Shown here piece after piece: positions 56,403 through 64,000 of a DNA stretch of 64,000 nucleotides; the stretch's first letter is position 1; every line of letters starts with the position of its first letter. A program made the translations under genes and the position numbers. The notes beneath the pieces are model-generated. The model made no database searches and was not told where the DNA came from. It worked only from the letters and a program-made list of their open reading frames with translations. Source of the DNA: Streptococcaceae bacterium (GTDB taxonomy: Bacteria; Bacillota; Bacilli; Lactobacillales; Streptococcaceae); contig JAKVKP010000001.1 in the NCBI GenBank assembly GCA_022484805.1, positions 62,001 through 126,000 on the forward strand. The letters run 5' to 3'.

Positions 56403-57213
56403 TGAATAAATTACCTGGCACAACCGTAATTGTTTTAGTTTTCAAATCAACATCGCTGACAAAAAGCAACGAATTATAGTCAGAAATTTGTCGCTCGCCA
56501 TTAAATTTTCCCTCAGCAAAAACCGTAATACCAACTAACTCAGCTTCAAATTCCTCAACCAATGATTTCATACCATTCAGTGTGCCGCCTCCTTTCATAA
56601 AGTCATCTACAACGAGTACTCTACTACCACGTCTTAAACTACGCTTAGAGAGGGCCATTTTCTCAATCCGTTCACTTGAACCTGAAACATAATTAACAGA
56701 TACTGTTGGCCCTTCGGTGATTTTGGAATCACGCCTCACAATGACAAAAGGAACATTCAAATAAGAAGCAACTGATTGCGCAATTGGAACCCCTTTTGTT
56801 GCGATTGTCATTACTGCGTCTATTTTTTCTTCTGCATATTTTGAAGCAATAATCTGACCAATTGCTTTTAAAATATACGGATTGCCTAATAAATCTGATA
56901 AATAAACATAGCCACCTGGTAAAAGACGATTACTTTCGGAAAGCATTGTCGCGATTCGTTTAACCTTTCTAAGCGCATCCGCCTGCGATAATTTAGGGAC
57001 AAATTTCACGCCACCTGCAGCACCGGGTATCGTTAAAAGATTGCCGACACCTTGCGCATCAAACCTTTTTTTAATAATTGCTAAGTCTTCTGACATACTT
57101 GACTTTGCAGAATCATATTTTTCAGCAAAAAAAGAAAGTGAAACCAGTTCATGTGGATGATTAATTAAATAATAAGTCATATCAATCATTCGTTCACTAC
57201 GTTTTATTTTCAT
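56392..57213 (-). CDS. purR: purine operon repressor PurR
   Basis: A 273-residue regulator of the Gram-positive PurR type. An N-terminal winged helix (RMIDMTYYLINHPHELVSLS) precedes a phosphoribosyltransferase-like domain with the PRPP-binding loop VLVVDDFMKGGGTLNGM (about residue 203). PRPP level controls its binding to PurBox sites. It is first in a two-gene operon with the PucR-like gene and divergent from ispE. Confidence 0.93.
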   Translation of the reverse strand: MKIKRSERMIDMTYYLINHPHELVSLSFFAEKYDSAKSSMSEDLAIIKKRFDAQGVGNLLTIPGAAGGVKFVPKLSQADALRKVKRIATMLSESNRLLPGGYVYLSDLLGNPYILKAIGQIIASKYAEEKIDAVMTIATKGVPIAQSVASYLNVPFVIVRRDSKITEGPTVSVNYVSGSSERIEKMALSKRSLRRGSRVLVVDDFMKGGGTLNGMKSLVEEFEAELVGITVFAEGKFNGERQISDYNSLLFVSDVDLKTKTITVVPGNLFNEN

Positions 57214-57416
57214 ATAAAATACACCTCATTATTATTATACGCTATTTCATATTTATTTTTTACTTTAATGTTCAATTAATTACTCTAATTCAAATTAATC
57301 AGATAAGCTTTTTAAAAATCAAATAATTTGTTATAGTAAATAAGGTATTAAGTAATTGATTTAGCTCTCATCTTCAACTTAATCATATCATTAATCGGAA
57401 TTGGAGTAACTCTTTT

Positions 57417-58265
57417 ATGGAATGGATTGAAAAAGCACCTGCTAAAATTAATTTAGGACTAGACGTGGTTGCCAAACGCCAGGATGGTTTTCACGAGCTT
57501 GAAATGATTATGACCAGTATTGATCTATCCGATACATTAACTTTTACTACCAATGATCGCAATCATATTACAATCGCTTCTAATATTCCTTTTCTGCCAA
57601 CTGGCAAAAAAAATCTAGTTTTTCAAGCAGCTGAGTTATTAAAAACGCAATTCAATATAAAAAAAGGTGTACACATTAATATTGATAAAGTTATTCCAGT
57701 CGCTGCCGGCTTAGCTGGTGGGTCTAGTGACTGCGCAGCAACGCTTCGTGGTCTAAATCAGCTCTGGCAACTTAATCTAGATTTTGAAACTCTAGCAAAA
57801 CTTGGTGAACAGCTCGGTAGTGATGTTCCTTATTGTATATACTCACAAACTGCTTACGTCACTGGACGTGGTGAAAATATTCAATTATTACCAAAATTTC
57901 AAGGCTATTGGGTAGTCCTTGTGAAGCCTAAAATGAGTGTTTCTACGCCAAGTATCTTTAGGCAAGTAAATTTAGATACAATTCATCATCCCGATATCCT
58001 AGCAATTAAGCAAGCGATTGAAGCAGGTAATTGTCAAGAGGTACCAAATTTGATTGGTAATTCACTTGAAGATATAACTATTGCCCAATACCCAGTTATC
58101 GATAAAATTAAATCTAAATTAAGTGACTATGGAGCTGATGGTGTATTAATGAGTGGTAGTGGACCAACTGTTTTTGCACTCTGTAAACAAGAATCAAGAG
58201 CACGCCGTGTTTTTAATAGTATCAATGGCTTTTGCGAAGAAGTTTATCTCGTCAGAACATTATAA
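57417..58265 (+). CDS. ispE: 4-diphosphocytidyl-2-C-methyl-D-erythritol kinase
   Basis: A 282-residue GHMP kinase of the non-mevalonate isoprenoid pathway. APAKINLGLDVVAKRQDGFHE has the substrate Lys and Asn, PVAAGLAGGSSDCAATLRGLN is the ATP phosphate loop, and LMSGSGPTVFAL is the third motif. In Lactobacillales that use mevalonate, ispE is often retained without the rest of the pathway. No other isoprenoid genes are in the window. It sits directly upstream of adcCB, an order shared by other members of the order. Confidence 0.93.
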   Translation: MEWIEKAPAKINLGLDVVAKRQDGFHELEMIMTSIDLSDTLTFTTNDRNHITIASNIPFLPTGKKNLVFQAAELLKTQFNIKKGVHINIDKVIPVAAGLAGGSSDCAATLRGLNQLWQLNLDFETLAKLGEQLGSDVPYCIYSQTAYVTGRGENIQLLPKFQGYWVVLVKPKMSVSTPSIFRQVNLDTIHHPDILAIKQAIEAGNCQEVPNLIGNSLEDITIAQYPVIDKIKSKLSDYGADGVLMSGSGPTVFALCKQESRARRVFNSINGFCEEVYLVRTL

Positions 58266-58280
58266 ACGTTATAAAATCCA

Positions 58281-58313
58281 AAAAAAGAATACATTTTACT
58301 TGTATTCTTTTTT
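58281..58313. terminator. terminator of ispE
   Basis: AAAAAAGAATACA and TGTATTCTTTTTT form a 13-bp stem around TTTTACT. Confidence 0.8.
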
Positions 58314-58320
58314 ACGCATG

Positions 58321-58338
58321 TTAAACTAGTATAGTTAA
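58321..58338. promoter_or_regulatory. possible zinc-repressor site upstream of adcC
   Basis: TTAAACTAGTATAGTTAA resembles a stretched form of the AdcR/ZitR box TTAACNNGTTAA, 43 bases upstream of adcC. The spacing differs from the consensus, so support is weak. Confidence 0.3.
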
Positions 58339-58380
58339 ATTGTAATCATTCTGATTTAAAATAATAAAAGGATGTGAATC

Positions 58381-59085
58381 ATGCATTATATTGATGTTCA
58401 AAATCTAAGCTTCTACTATGACGATGAACCTGTCTTAGAAGATATTACTTATCATATCGATAATGGCGAATTTGTCATATTAACAGGTGAAAATGGTGCA
58501 GCAAAATCAACTCTCATCAAAGCAACCCTAGGACTTTTAAAGCCTGAATCAGGTAAAGTCCTACTTTCTAAAACAAATAATCAGGGTAAACCATTACGTA
58601 TCGGATATATCCCACAGCAAGTTGCTTCTTTTAATGCTGGCTTTCCAAGCACTGTCCTAGAGCTTGTAAGAAGTGGTCGATATCCACGAGGTCGTTGGTT
58701 TAAACCACTTACTCAACACGATTTAGATCACGTTGAAAAGGCACTTAAGGCAGTTGATATGTGGGAAATGCGTCATAAAAAAATTGGTGAACTATCTGGT
58801 GGTCAAAAACAACGTGTTTCCTTAGCAAGAGTATTTGTCTCTGATCCTGATTTATTTATTTTGGACGAACCAACAACTGGGATGGATGAAAAAAGTCGTC
58901 ATGCCTTCTATGAATTAATGCAGCATAATGCACATCAGCATGATAAGGCGATTTTAATGATTACCCATGATCATGAAGATTTAAAAGGATACTTTGATCG
59001 TCATATCCATCTTGTTCGCAAGCAAAATACACCTTGGCGTTGTTTCCAAGTGCATACAGAGGAGGCCAATGATGTCCATTTTTAA
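58381..59085 (+). CDS. adcC: zinc ABC transporter ATPase
   Basis: A 234-residue ATPase very like AdcC/ZitQ proteins: [18 protein letters not shown] (Walker A with Ala-Ala), [50 protein letters not shown], and a C-terminus with [17 protein letters not shown]. Such transporters import Zn2+. It overlaps the permease gene by 14 bases. The binding protein AdcA and the AdcR repressor gene are not in this window. Confidence 0.9.
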   Translation: MHYIDVQNLSFYYDDEPVLEDITYHIDNGEFVILTGENGAAKSTLIKATLGLLKPESGKVLLSKTNNQGKPLRIGYIPQQVASFNAGFPSTVLELVRSGRYPRGRWFKPLTQHDLDHVEKALKAVDMWEMRHKKIGELSGGQKQRVSLARVFVSDPDLFILDEPTTGMDEKSRHAFYELMQHNAHQHDKAILMITHDHEDLKGYFDRHIHLVRKQNTPWRCFQVHTEEANDVHF

Positions 59086-59905
59086 TTATGAATTTATGAT
59101 TCGAGCCTTATTATCTTCATTTGCCATTTCACTTTTCGCACCTTTGCTTGGTATTTTCTTGGTGCTTAGAAGACAAAGTCTATTAAGCGATACACTTTCT
59201 CATGTCTCTTTACTTGGTGTTGCACTCGGCTTATTTTTAGGGATAAATCCTGACGTCTCAACCATTATCATTGTCATTCTTGCTGCTATTGCCTTAGAAT
59301 ATCTAAGAACTGTCTATCGAACCTACTCTGAGGTCTCAACTGCCATTTTGATGAGCGGTGGATTAGCTGGAGCGTTAGTCTTAATGAACTTAAGTAAAGG
59401 CACAAGCTCAACTAGTATTCAACAATATTTATTTGGTTCAATCGTTACAATATCTTGGCCACAGGTCTATATTTTATTTGGTCTCTTACTATTGGTCTAT
59501 GTCTTATTCTTTTTCTTTAGGAGACCAATGTATGTGCTCACCTTCGATGAAGATACCGCCTATGTAGATGGTTTGCCCACAACTTTCATTTCAATTGTTT
59601 TTAATATTATCACTGGTGTAGCCATCGCCATTATGATTCCAATTGCTGGTGCCTTATTGGTTAGTGCAATTATGGTTTTACCAGCAACCATCGCAATGCG
59701 CATTGGACGTAGCTTCAAAATTGTAATTATCGCTGGTATCATTGTTGGGTTGATTGGTATGATGAGTGGGCTCTTTACCTCATATTACTTGGAAACTCCG
59801 CCTGGAGCGAGCATTTCATTAATTTTTATCTTTATTTTATTACTCGTTGGTGCATTTAAAAAAGTCATGATGATTAGTCGTAAGCAACGCAAAAAAATGG
59901 TCTAA
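59072..59905 (+). CDS. adcB: zinc ABC transporter permease
   Basis: A 277-residue membrane protein with 7-8 hydrophobic segments. ATG 59072 is preferred because GGAGG lies 6 bases upstream; ATG 59069 is too close. The sequence [36 protein letters not shown], and later [21 protein letters not shown] match metal ABC-3 permeases. It overlaps adcC and ends before a strong terminator facing glgP. Confidence 0.92.
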   Translation: MSIFNYEFMIRALLSSFAISLFAPLLGIFLVLRRQSLLSDTLSHVSLLGVALGLFLGINPDVSTIIIVILAAIALEYLRTVYRTYSEVSTAILMSGGLAGALVLMNLSKGTSSTSIQQYLFGSIVTISWPQVYILFGLLLLVYVLFFFFRRPMYVLTFDEDTAYVDGLPTTFISIVFNIITGVAIAIMIPIAGALLVSAIMVLPATIAMRIGRSFKIVIIAGIIVGLIGMMSGLFTSYYLETPPGASISLIFIFILLLVGAFKKVMMISRKQRKKMV

Positions 59906-59925
59906 TTTTTGAAACATTAAAAAAA

Positions 59926-59967
59926 GCATCCGCTTGAAGTTATTAAACACTTCAAAAACGGATGCCT
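59926..59967. terminator. bidirectional terminator between adcB and glgP
   Basis: GCATCCG and CGGATGC pair, with inner TTGAAGT/ACTTCAA; T-runs occur on both sides. Confidence 0.85.
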
Positions 59968-59971
59968 TTTT

Positions 59972-62377
59972 TTAATCAATAGTTGGTTCAATATGCCAAA
60001 TTTCATCAGCATATTTTTGGATTGTATCATCACTCGAGAACTTGCCGCCACTTGCAATGTTGATCAAACTTGCTTTCTGCCATGCTGCTTCATCTTGATA
60101 AAGCCTATTAATTCTTTCCTGTGCTTCAACATAAGGAAGGAAATCAAGTAAAACAAAATATTCATCATTATATTTAATCAATGAATCATAAATTTCCTGA
60201 CCTTCACGATGAATGTTTGGAATACTACCATCAACAAAGGCATCTACAACTCGCTTAACATCTGGATTATCATTATAAACAGCCCAAGCATGATAATTAT
60301 TTTCTCCATACAACTGATAAACTTCATCCTTATCTAACCCAAAGATAATAATATTATCATCACCAACTGCTTCTTTAATTTCAATGTTAGCACCATCTAA
60401 GGTCGCAATGGTAATCGCACCATTTGCCATTAATTTCATATTCGAAGTACCTGAGGCTTCTTTAGAGGCTAAAGAAATCTGCTCACTGACATCAGCGGCT
60501 GGAATAATAATTTCTGCCAAGCTGACATTATAATTTTCCAAAAATACAACCTTTAATTTATCTTGAATACTATCGTCATGATTGACTAAATTAGCGACTT
60601 CATTAATCACCTTAATAACCGATTTAGCAAAGTAATAGCCCGGTGCTGCTTTTGCGCCAAAAATAAAGACACGTGGCTCAATGTTTAGTTCTGGATTTGC
60701 CTTTAAATCTTGATAAAGTTTGATAATATGCATTAAATTCAACAATTGTCGCTTATAAGCATGGAGACGCTTAACTTGTACATCAAAAATCGCATGAGGA
60801 TTGACAGCAACACCAGTAGTTTTTTCAATATACTCTGCTAATCGTGTCTTATTTTTTAATTTAACTGCTGCCAGACCACTTAAAACAATTGAATCATCTT
60901 GGTAAGCTGCTAATTTGGCAAGTTGATGATGATCAAAACGCCAGCTATCGCCAATCGTTTCATCTAATAAAGTAGACAAAGATTCATTCGCCAATTGAAG
61001 CCAGCGCCTTAAGGCAATCCCATTGGTTTTATTATTGAAGCGTTCTGGATAAAGAGTATAAAAATCATGCAAGACAACATTAGTTAGCAAATCAGAATGG
61101 ATTTTTGCCACGCCATTTGTTGAATGGGAACCAATAATCGCCAAATTTGCCATATGAACTTGGTCATCCTGAATTATTTTGGTACGCCAAATTAAGCTAT
61201 CATCTACTTTGCCCTGCCAATTATTAACAAAACGGGCATCAATTTCAGCAATAATTTGATAAACCCTTGGTATCACAGCAATCATCATATCCATCGGCCA
61301 TTTTTCCAAGGCTTCCTGCATAATTGTATGATTGGTATAGCTCATTGTTTCTACTGTCACCTGCCATGCAGCATCCCAAGCCATTTTTTGCTCATCCACT
61401 AGAATTCGCATTAATTCAGCAACTGAAAGCGCTGGATGTGTATCATTAATATGGATTGCAACTTTATCAGCAAAACGTTCTAAGGGTGAATCCTTGGTTA
61501 AATAGTCTCTAACAATTGACTGGATACCTGCTGATACAAAGAAATACTCTTGTACCAAACGTAATTTTCTGCCTTCATAGGTTGAGTCATCGGGATATAA
61601 AATACTCGTAATATCCTGAATTTTGCGGCGATCCTCAATTGAATGATAGTTTTGCTCCTCTTCTTCTGGGATTTCCACATCCCACAGACGCAAATTATTA
61701 ACCACGCCATTTTGATAACCAACCATAGCTGTATCATAAGGCACAGCTCGAACAATTGTTGGATTTTCATAAACAGGTACTAGTTCTTCAGAGTCTGCTT
61801 CAACAGGCTTAAGATAAACATGTCCAAATAAATTGACATTCACTGCCTGATGCAGCTTTTTAACCTCCCAAGCATCATTAGACTCGAGCCAAGCATCTGG
61901 CAGTTCTACTTGATATCCATTAACAAATTTTTGCTTAAATAAACCATATTGATACCGAATACCATTCCCAAATCCCGGCAAAGCACAGCTTGCTAAAGAA
62001 TCCATAAAACAAGAGGCTAATCTGCCCAGTCCCCCGTTTCCAAGAGCCATATCCTTTTCAGTTTTCGCAATTTCATCAAATTCTAAGTCAAGAGATTGTA
62101 TGCTATCTCTGACGGTTTCCAAAATACCTAAGTTTAATAAATTACTTTTTAACATTTTTCCTGGTAGAAATTCAATTGAAAAATAATAGGCAATCTTAAA
62201 GCGCTCTAAGCTTCTTGCTTCACGTTCTTCACGCCAATTAGCAGAAATATAAGCCTTTACCGTTTCAGCTAATGCGATAAAAAGCTGTTCATTATTCGCA
62301 TCACGTGTTTCAATTGCATAAGTCTCATGTAACGTCTTTTTAAAATCAGAAGTAAATTGTTCTTTTGTTAATTGCAT
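59972..62377 (-). CDS. glgP: glycogen/maltodextrin phosphorylase
   Basis: An 801-residue PLP enzyme that releases glucose-1-phosphate from alpha-1,4-glucans. Near residue 650, SKEASGTSNMKLMANGAITI contains the PLP lysine; DGANIEIKEAVG follows. Other parts are NGGLGRLASCFMDSLA and HINDTHPALSVAELMR. There is no glycogen synthesis gene nearby, so it may act on imported maltodextrin. It starts after a good binding site and stands alone. Confidence 0.95.
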   Translation of the reverse strand: MQLTKEQFTSDFKKTLHETYAIETRDANNEQLFIALAETVKAYISANWREEREARSLERFKIAYYFSIEFLPGKMLKSNLLNLGILETVRDSIQSLDLEFDEIAKTEKDMALGNGGLGRLASCFMDSLASCALPGFGNGIRYQYGLFKQKFVNGYQVELPDAWLESNDAWEVKKLHQAVNVNLFGHVYLKPVEADSEELVPVYENPTIVRAVPYDTAMVGYQNGVVNNLRLWDVEIPEEEEQNYHSIEDRRKIQDITSILYPDDSTYEGRKLRLVQEYFFVSAGIQSIVRDYLTKDSPLERFADKVAIHINDTHPALSVAELMRILVDEQKMAWDAAWQVTVETMSYTNHTIMQEALEKWPMDMMIAVIPRVYQIIAEIDARFVNNWQGKVDDSLIWRTKIIQDDQVHMANLAIIGSHSTNGVAKIHSDLLTNVVLHDFYTLYPERFNNKTNGIALRRWLQLANESLSTLLDETIGDSWRFDHHQLAKLAAYQDDSIVLSGLAAVKLKNKTRLAEYIEKTTGVAVNPHAIFDVQVKRLHAYKRQLLNLMHIIKLYQDLKANPELNIEPRVFIFGAKAAPGYYFAKSVIKVINEVANLVNHDDSIQDKLKVVFLENYNVSLAEIIIPAADVSEQISLASKEASGTSNMKLMANGAITIATLDGANIEIKEAVGDDNIIIFGLDKDEVYQLYGENNYHAWAVYNDNPDVKRVVDAFVDGSIPNIHREGQEIYDSLIKYNDEYFVLLDFLPYVEAQERINRLYQDEAAWQKASLINIASGGKFSSDDTIQKYADEIWHIEPTID

Positions 62378-62677
62378 AATAACCTCCTAATAGATTGGCC
62401 TTACAATTAGAATATTAGCATATTCCAAATTATTTTGCTTCATTTTATTATTATTTTTTAAAATCAATCTCCCTTCAGTCTACTGCTTTGAAGCATTTAA
62501 ATGATTAATTTTTTTAATTAATTATTATTAATTATTTTGTTATTTTTTAGTAAAAAAATTATTTTACATCACTTTTAATCAATAAGCAAAAAATAAAAAG
62601 TCATCTTAATAGATAAGATAACTTTTTATTAATTAAACTAGTTACTAATATTAAATAAACAAACTAGCTAAGTTCAA
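62378..62677. other. intergenic region upstream of glgP
   Basis: Very AT-rich. It holds the terminator of the antiporter gene (AAAAAGTCATCTTA 62595-62608 / TAAGATAACTTTTT 62614-62627) and presumably the glgP promoter; no coding frame was seen. Confidence 0.5.
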
Positions 62678-64000
62678 TTAGCCTGAATGGTGTCTTAGAT
62701 AATCAAAAAATTCATAAGGTAGATTATTATAATTATCCTTTAGTGAATAATTTTCAAGCTCATTCACATTTTGTCGCAGTTCCTTTGCTTGTAAATGAGT
62801 AAATGACCCCTTCGCTTCATATTCAAAAATTAATTTCCGTTCAAGATAGTAACCACGCATCATTTCTTCAATATTAACAGGTCGATAACGCTGGATGACA
62901 CGATCAATAAAGGAACGCTCATGCAATAATTCCGCCTGACGAATTCTTTCAGCCTGTAGATAATCAATTAGCTTCGGATCATAGACGCCTTCAAGATTTT
63001 CCAAAGCCTCCAGAACATATTCAGTATTATTTAAATAAACAAAACGTAATGATTTCTTTTGATCTTCCGTCAAATAAACGCGTTTTTGATCATAACCATC
63101 TGATATTTTCAATGTAACCAGTTGGTGTAAAAATGCACGTAATGCACGTTTGACAATGACAAGCGTAAAGGCAACTGTTGAAACAAACTTATGTACAATA
63201 AAACGTTCCATTTCCTTGATATATCTTTGATAAATTTTATAGCAGTCATCATCAATTTGTTTTTGTTTATAAATTTCTTCCAAGCCTTCAACTTCGATTC
63301 TCAAAATTAAGACACGTAGCTCATTAAAATCACTTTTCATCATGGAGCCTTCTTGGTCAACAATCAAATCTTGTATCCGACCACGATAGTTATCAATTGT
63401 TGCATACATCGCTTTCGGATCCTTGCGAGTTCTGGCTTCTTCTCCTAATAATTGAGCAACCTCTTCTAATAAAGCAATCTCCATAATATGATTACGCTTA
63501 GTTTCTTTTGCCTCAGATAATAAAGGTAAAACAATGACACCTACCAAAAAGCTAAGTAAAGTAACACCTGATACAATAAATAGCATCATTGAACGATGCC
63601 AAAAGATAAATTGACCTTCACTAAAGGTAGTGGGAGTCAATAAAATCGTTGCAATACTGACTGTCCCTTTAACGCCACTAAATGTCAGTAATAATATGTC
63701 ATTCATATATCGGCTAAATGGCTGTTTTCGCCGCCTGCTTGTTATTTTATAAAAAAGACTAATTAAAACAAATCGCGTACAAAATAAAACAATAGTTACA
63801 ATTACAATCGTTGAAAGTAAAAATAAATTAGAATAAGAGGGACTTTGTAAAGTTGGAATGACAATTCTTGACATCTCTAAACCAAATAGCACAAAGACTA
63901 CTGCATTTAAAATAAAGCCAATCATATTCCAAAATGAATTTGTGATGACATCAACCTTAGCATCAAAGAGGCTAATTTTTTTAAAGCGCGAACTTTGAGA
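62678..64000 (-). CDS. Na+/H+ antiporter, CPA1/NhaP type, N-terminus cut off
   Basis: The frame continues without a stop to the right edge, so the start lies beyond 64000; 440 codons are visible. SFWNMIGFILNAVVFVLFGLEM is the conserved NhaP segment, TFSGVKGTVSIATILL is the family's ion-site region, and about six membrane segments are seen. The last 250 residues are a cytoplasmic helical tail. It probably exchanges Na+ or K+ for H+ in pH and salt balance. Confidence 0.88.
   Translation of the reverse strand, partial: SQSSRFKKISLFDAKVDVITNSFWNMIGFILNAVVFVLFGLEMSRIVIPTLQSPSYSNLFLLSTIVIVTIVLFCTRFVLISLFYKITSRRRKQPFSRYMNDILLLTFSGVKGTVSIATILLTPTTFSEGQFIFWHRSMMLFIVSGVTLLSFLVGVIVLPLLSEAKETKRNHIMEIALLEEVAQLLGEEARTRKDPKAMYATIDNYRGRIQDLIVDQEGSMMKSDFNELRVLILRIEVEGLEEIYKQKQIDDDCYKIYQRYIKEMERFIVHKFVSTVAFTLVIVKRALRAFLHQLVTLKISDGYDQKRVYLTEDQKKSLRFVYLNNTEYVLEALENLEGVYDPKLIDYLQAERIRQAELLHERSFIDRVIQRYRPVNIEEMMRGYYLERKLIFEYEAKGSFTHLQAKELRQNVNELENYSLKDNYNNLPYEFFDYLRHHSG

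Overview
The window is AT-rich chromosomal DNA of a Gram-positive bacterium of the order Lactobacillales (lactic acid bacteria: Enterococcus, Vagococcus, Lactococcus, Aerococcaceae and similar). The evidence is strong AAGGAGG-type ribosome binding sites, LPXTG surface proteins, the dipeptidase PepV, an AdcC/AdcB zinc transporter, PurR of the phosphoribosyl-binding type, and the degV-mazG-dapB-cca gene cluster. The genus cannot be fixed from the sequence alone.

Bases 1-4650 are one end of an integrated phage-like element: a PcfJ/PcfK-like pair, a small excisionase-type helix-turn-helix gene, a Cro-like repressor facing a CI-like S24 repressor across an operator array, a lipoprotein sitting in the lysogeny module, and a tyrosine integrase next to an inverted repeat. 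No phage structural genes are in view; the rest of the element lies left of the window.

Bases 4743-13100 are core metabolism on the minus strand: pepV, lysA, an NrtR-like Nudix regulator, a UPF0340 protein with an ECF transporter S component, dusB, hslO and mnmA. Bases 13660-24840 are more accessory: a TetR regulator divergent from a lipocalin-like enzyme, an FNR-type reductase, a two-component system divergent from a fused ABC transporter, an MFS permease, a phosphodiesterase-family protein, and two tandem type I toxin-antitoxin loci. deoB and punA (nucleoside salvage) follow, then a DUF998-type membrane protein.

Bases 28400-35700 are a surface-protein island: a secreted DUF6273-like protein preceded by a structured 5' leader that looks like a translational switch, and an 1831-residue adhesin with an unusually placed N-terminal LPTTG signal, thrombospondin type 3 repeats, InlB-type repeats and a DUF6273-like C-terminus. 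A pentanucleotide repeat lies directly downstream of the -10 box of the likely adhesin promoter.

Bases 36000-42000 carry a gabT-like aminotransferase with a glutamine-type ABC transporter, and a Vex-like ABC exporter operon preceded by four 6-bp motifs at exact 11-bp intervals. Bases 42300-64000 are housekeeping: rpsA, rlmN, a probable nine-gene operon (degV, mazG, dapB, cca, ABC-F, DUF2200, thyA, dfrA, glucosaminidase), DUF1149, a HAD phosphatase, msmK with cre-like sites, purR and a PucR-like regulator, ispE, adcCB, glgP and a partial Na+/H+ antiporter. No rRNA, tRNA or CRISPR array was seen. The least explained elements are the paired toxin loci with opposed repeats, the structured leader, and the adhesin with its repeat-bearing promoter.
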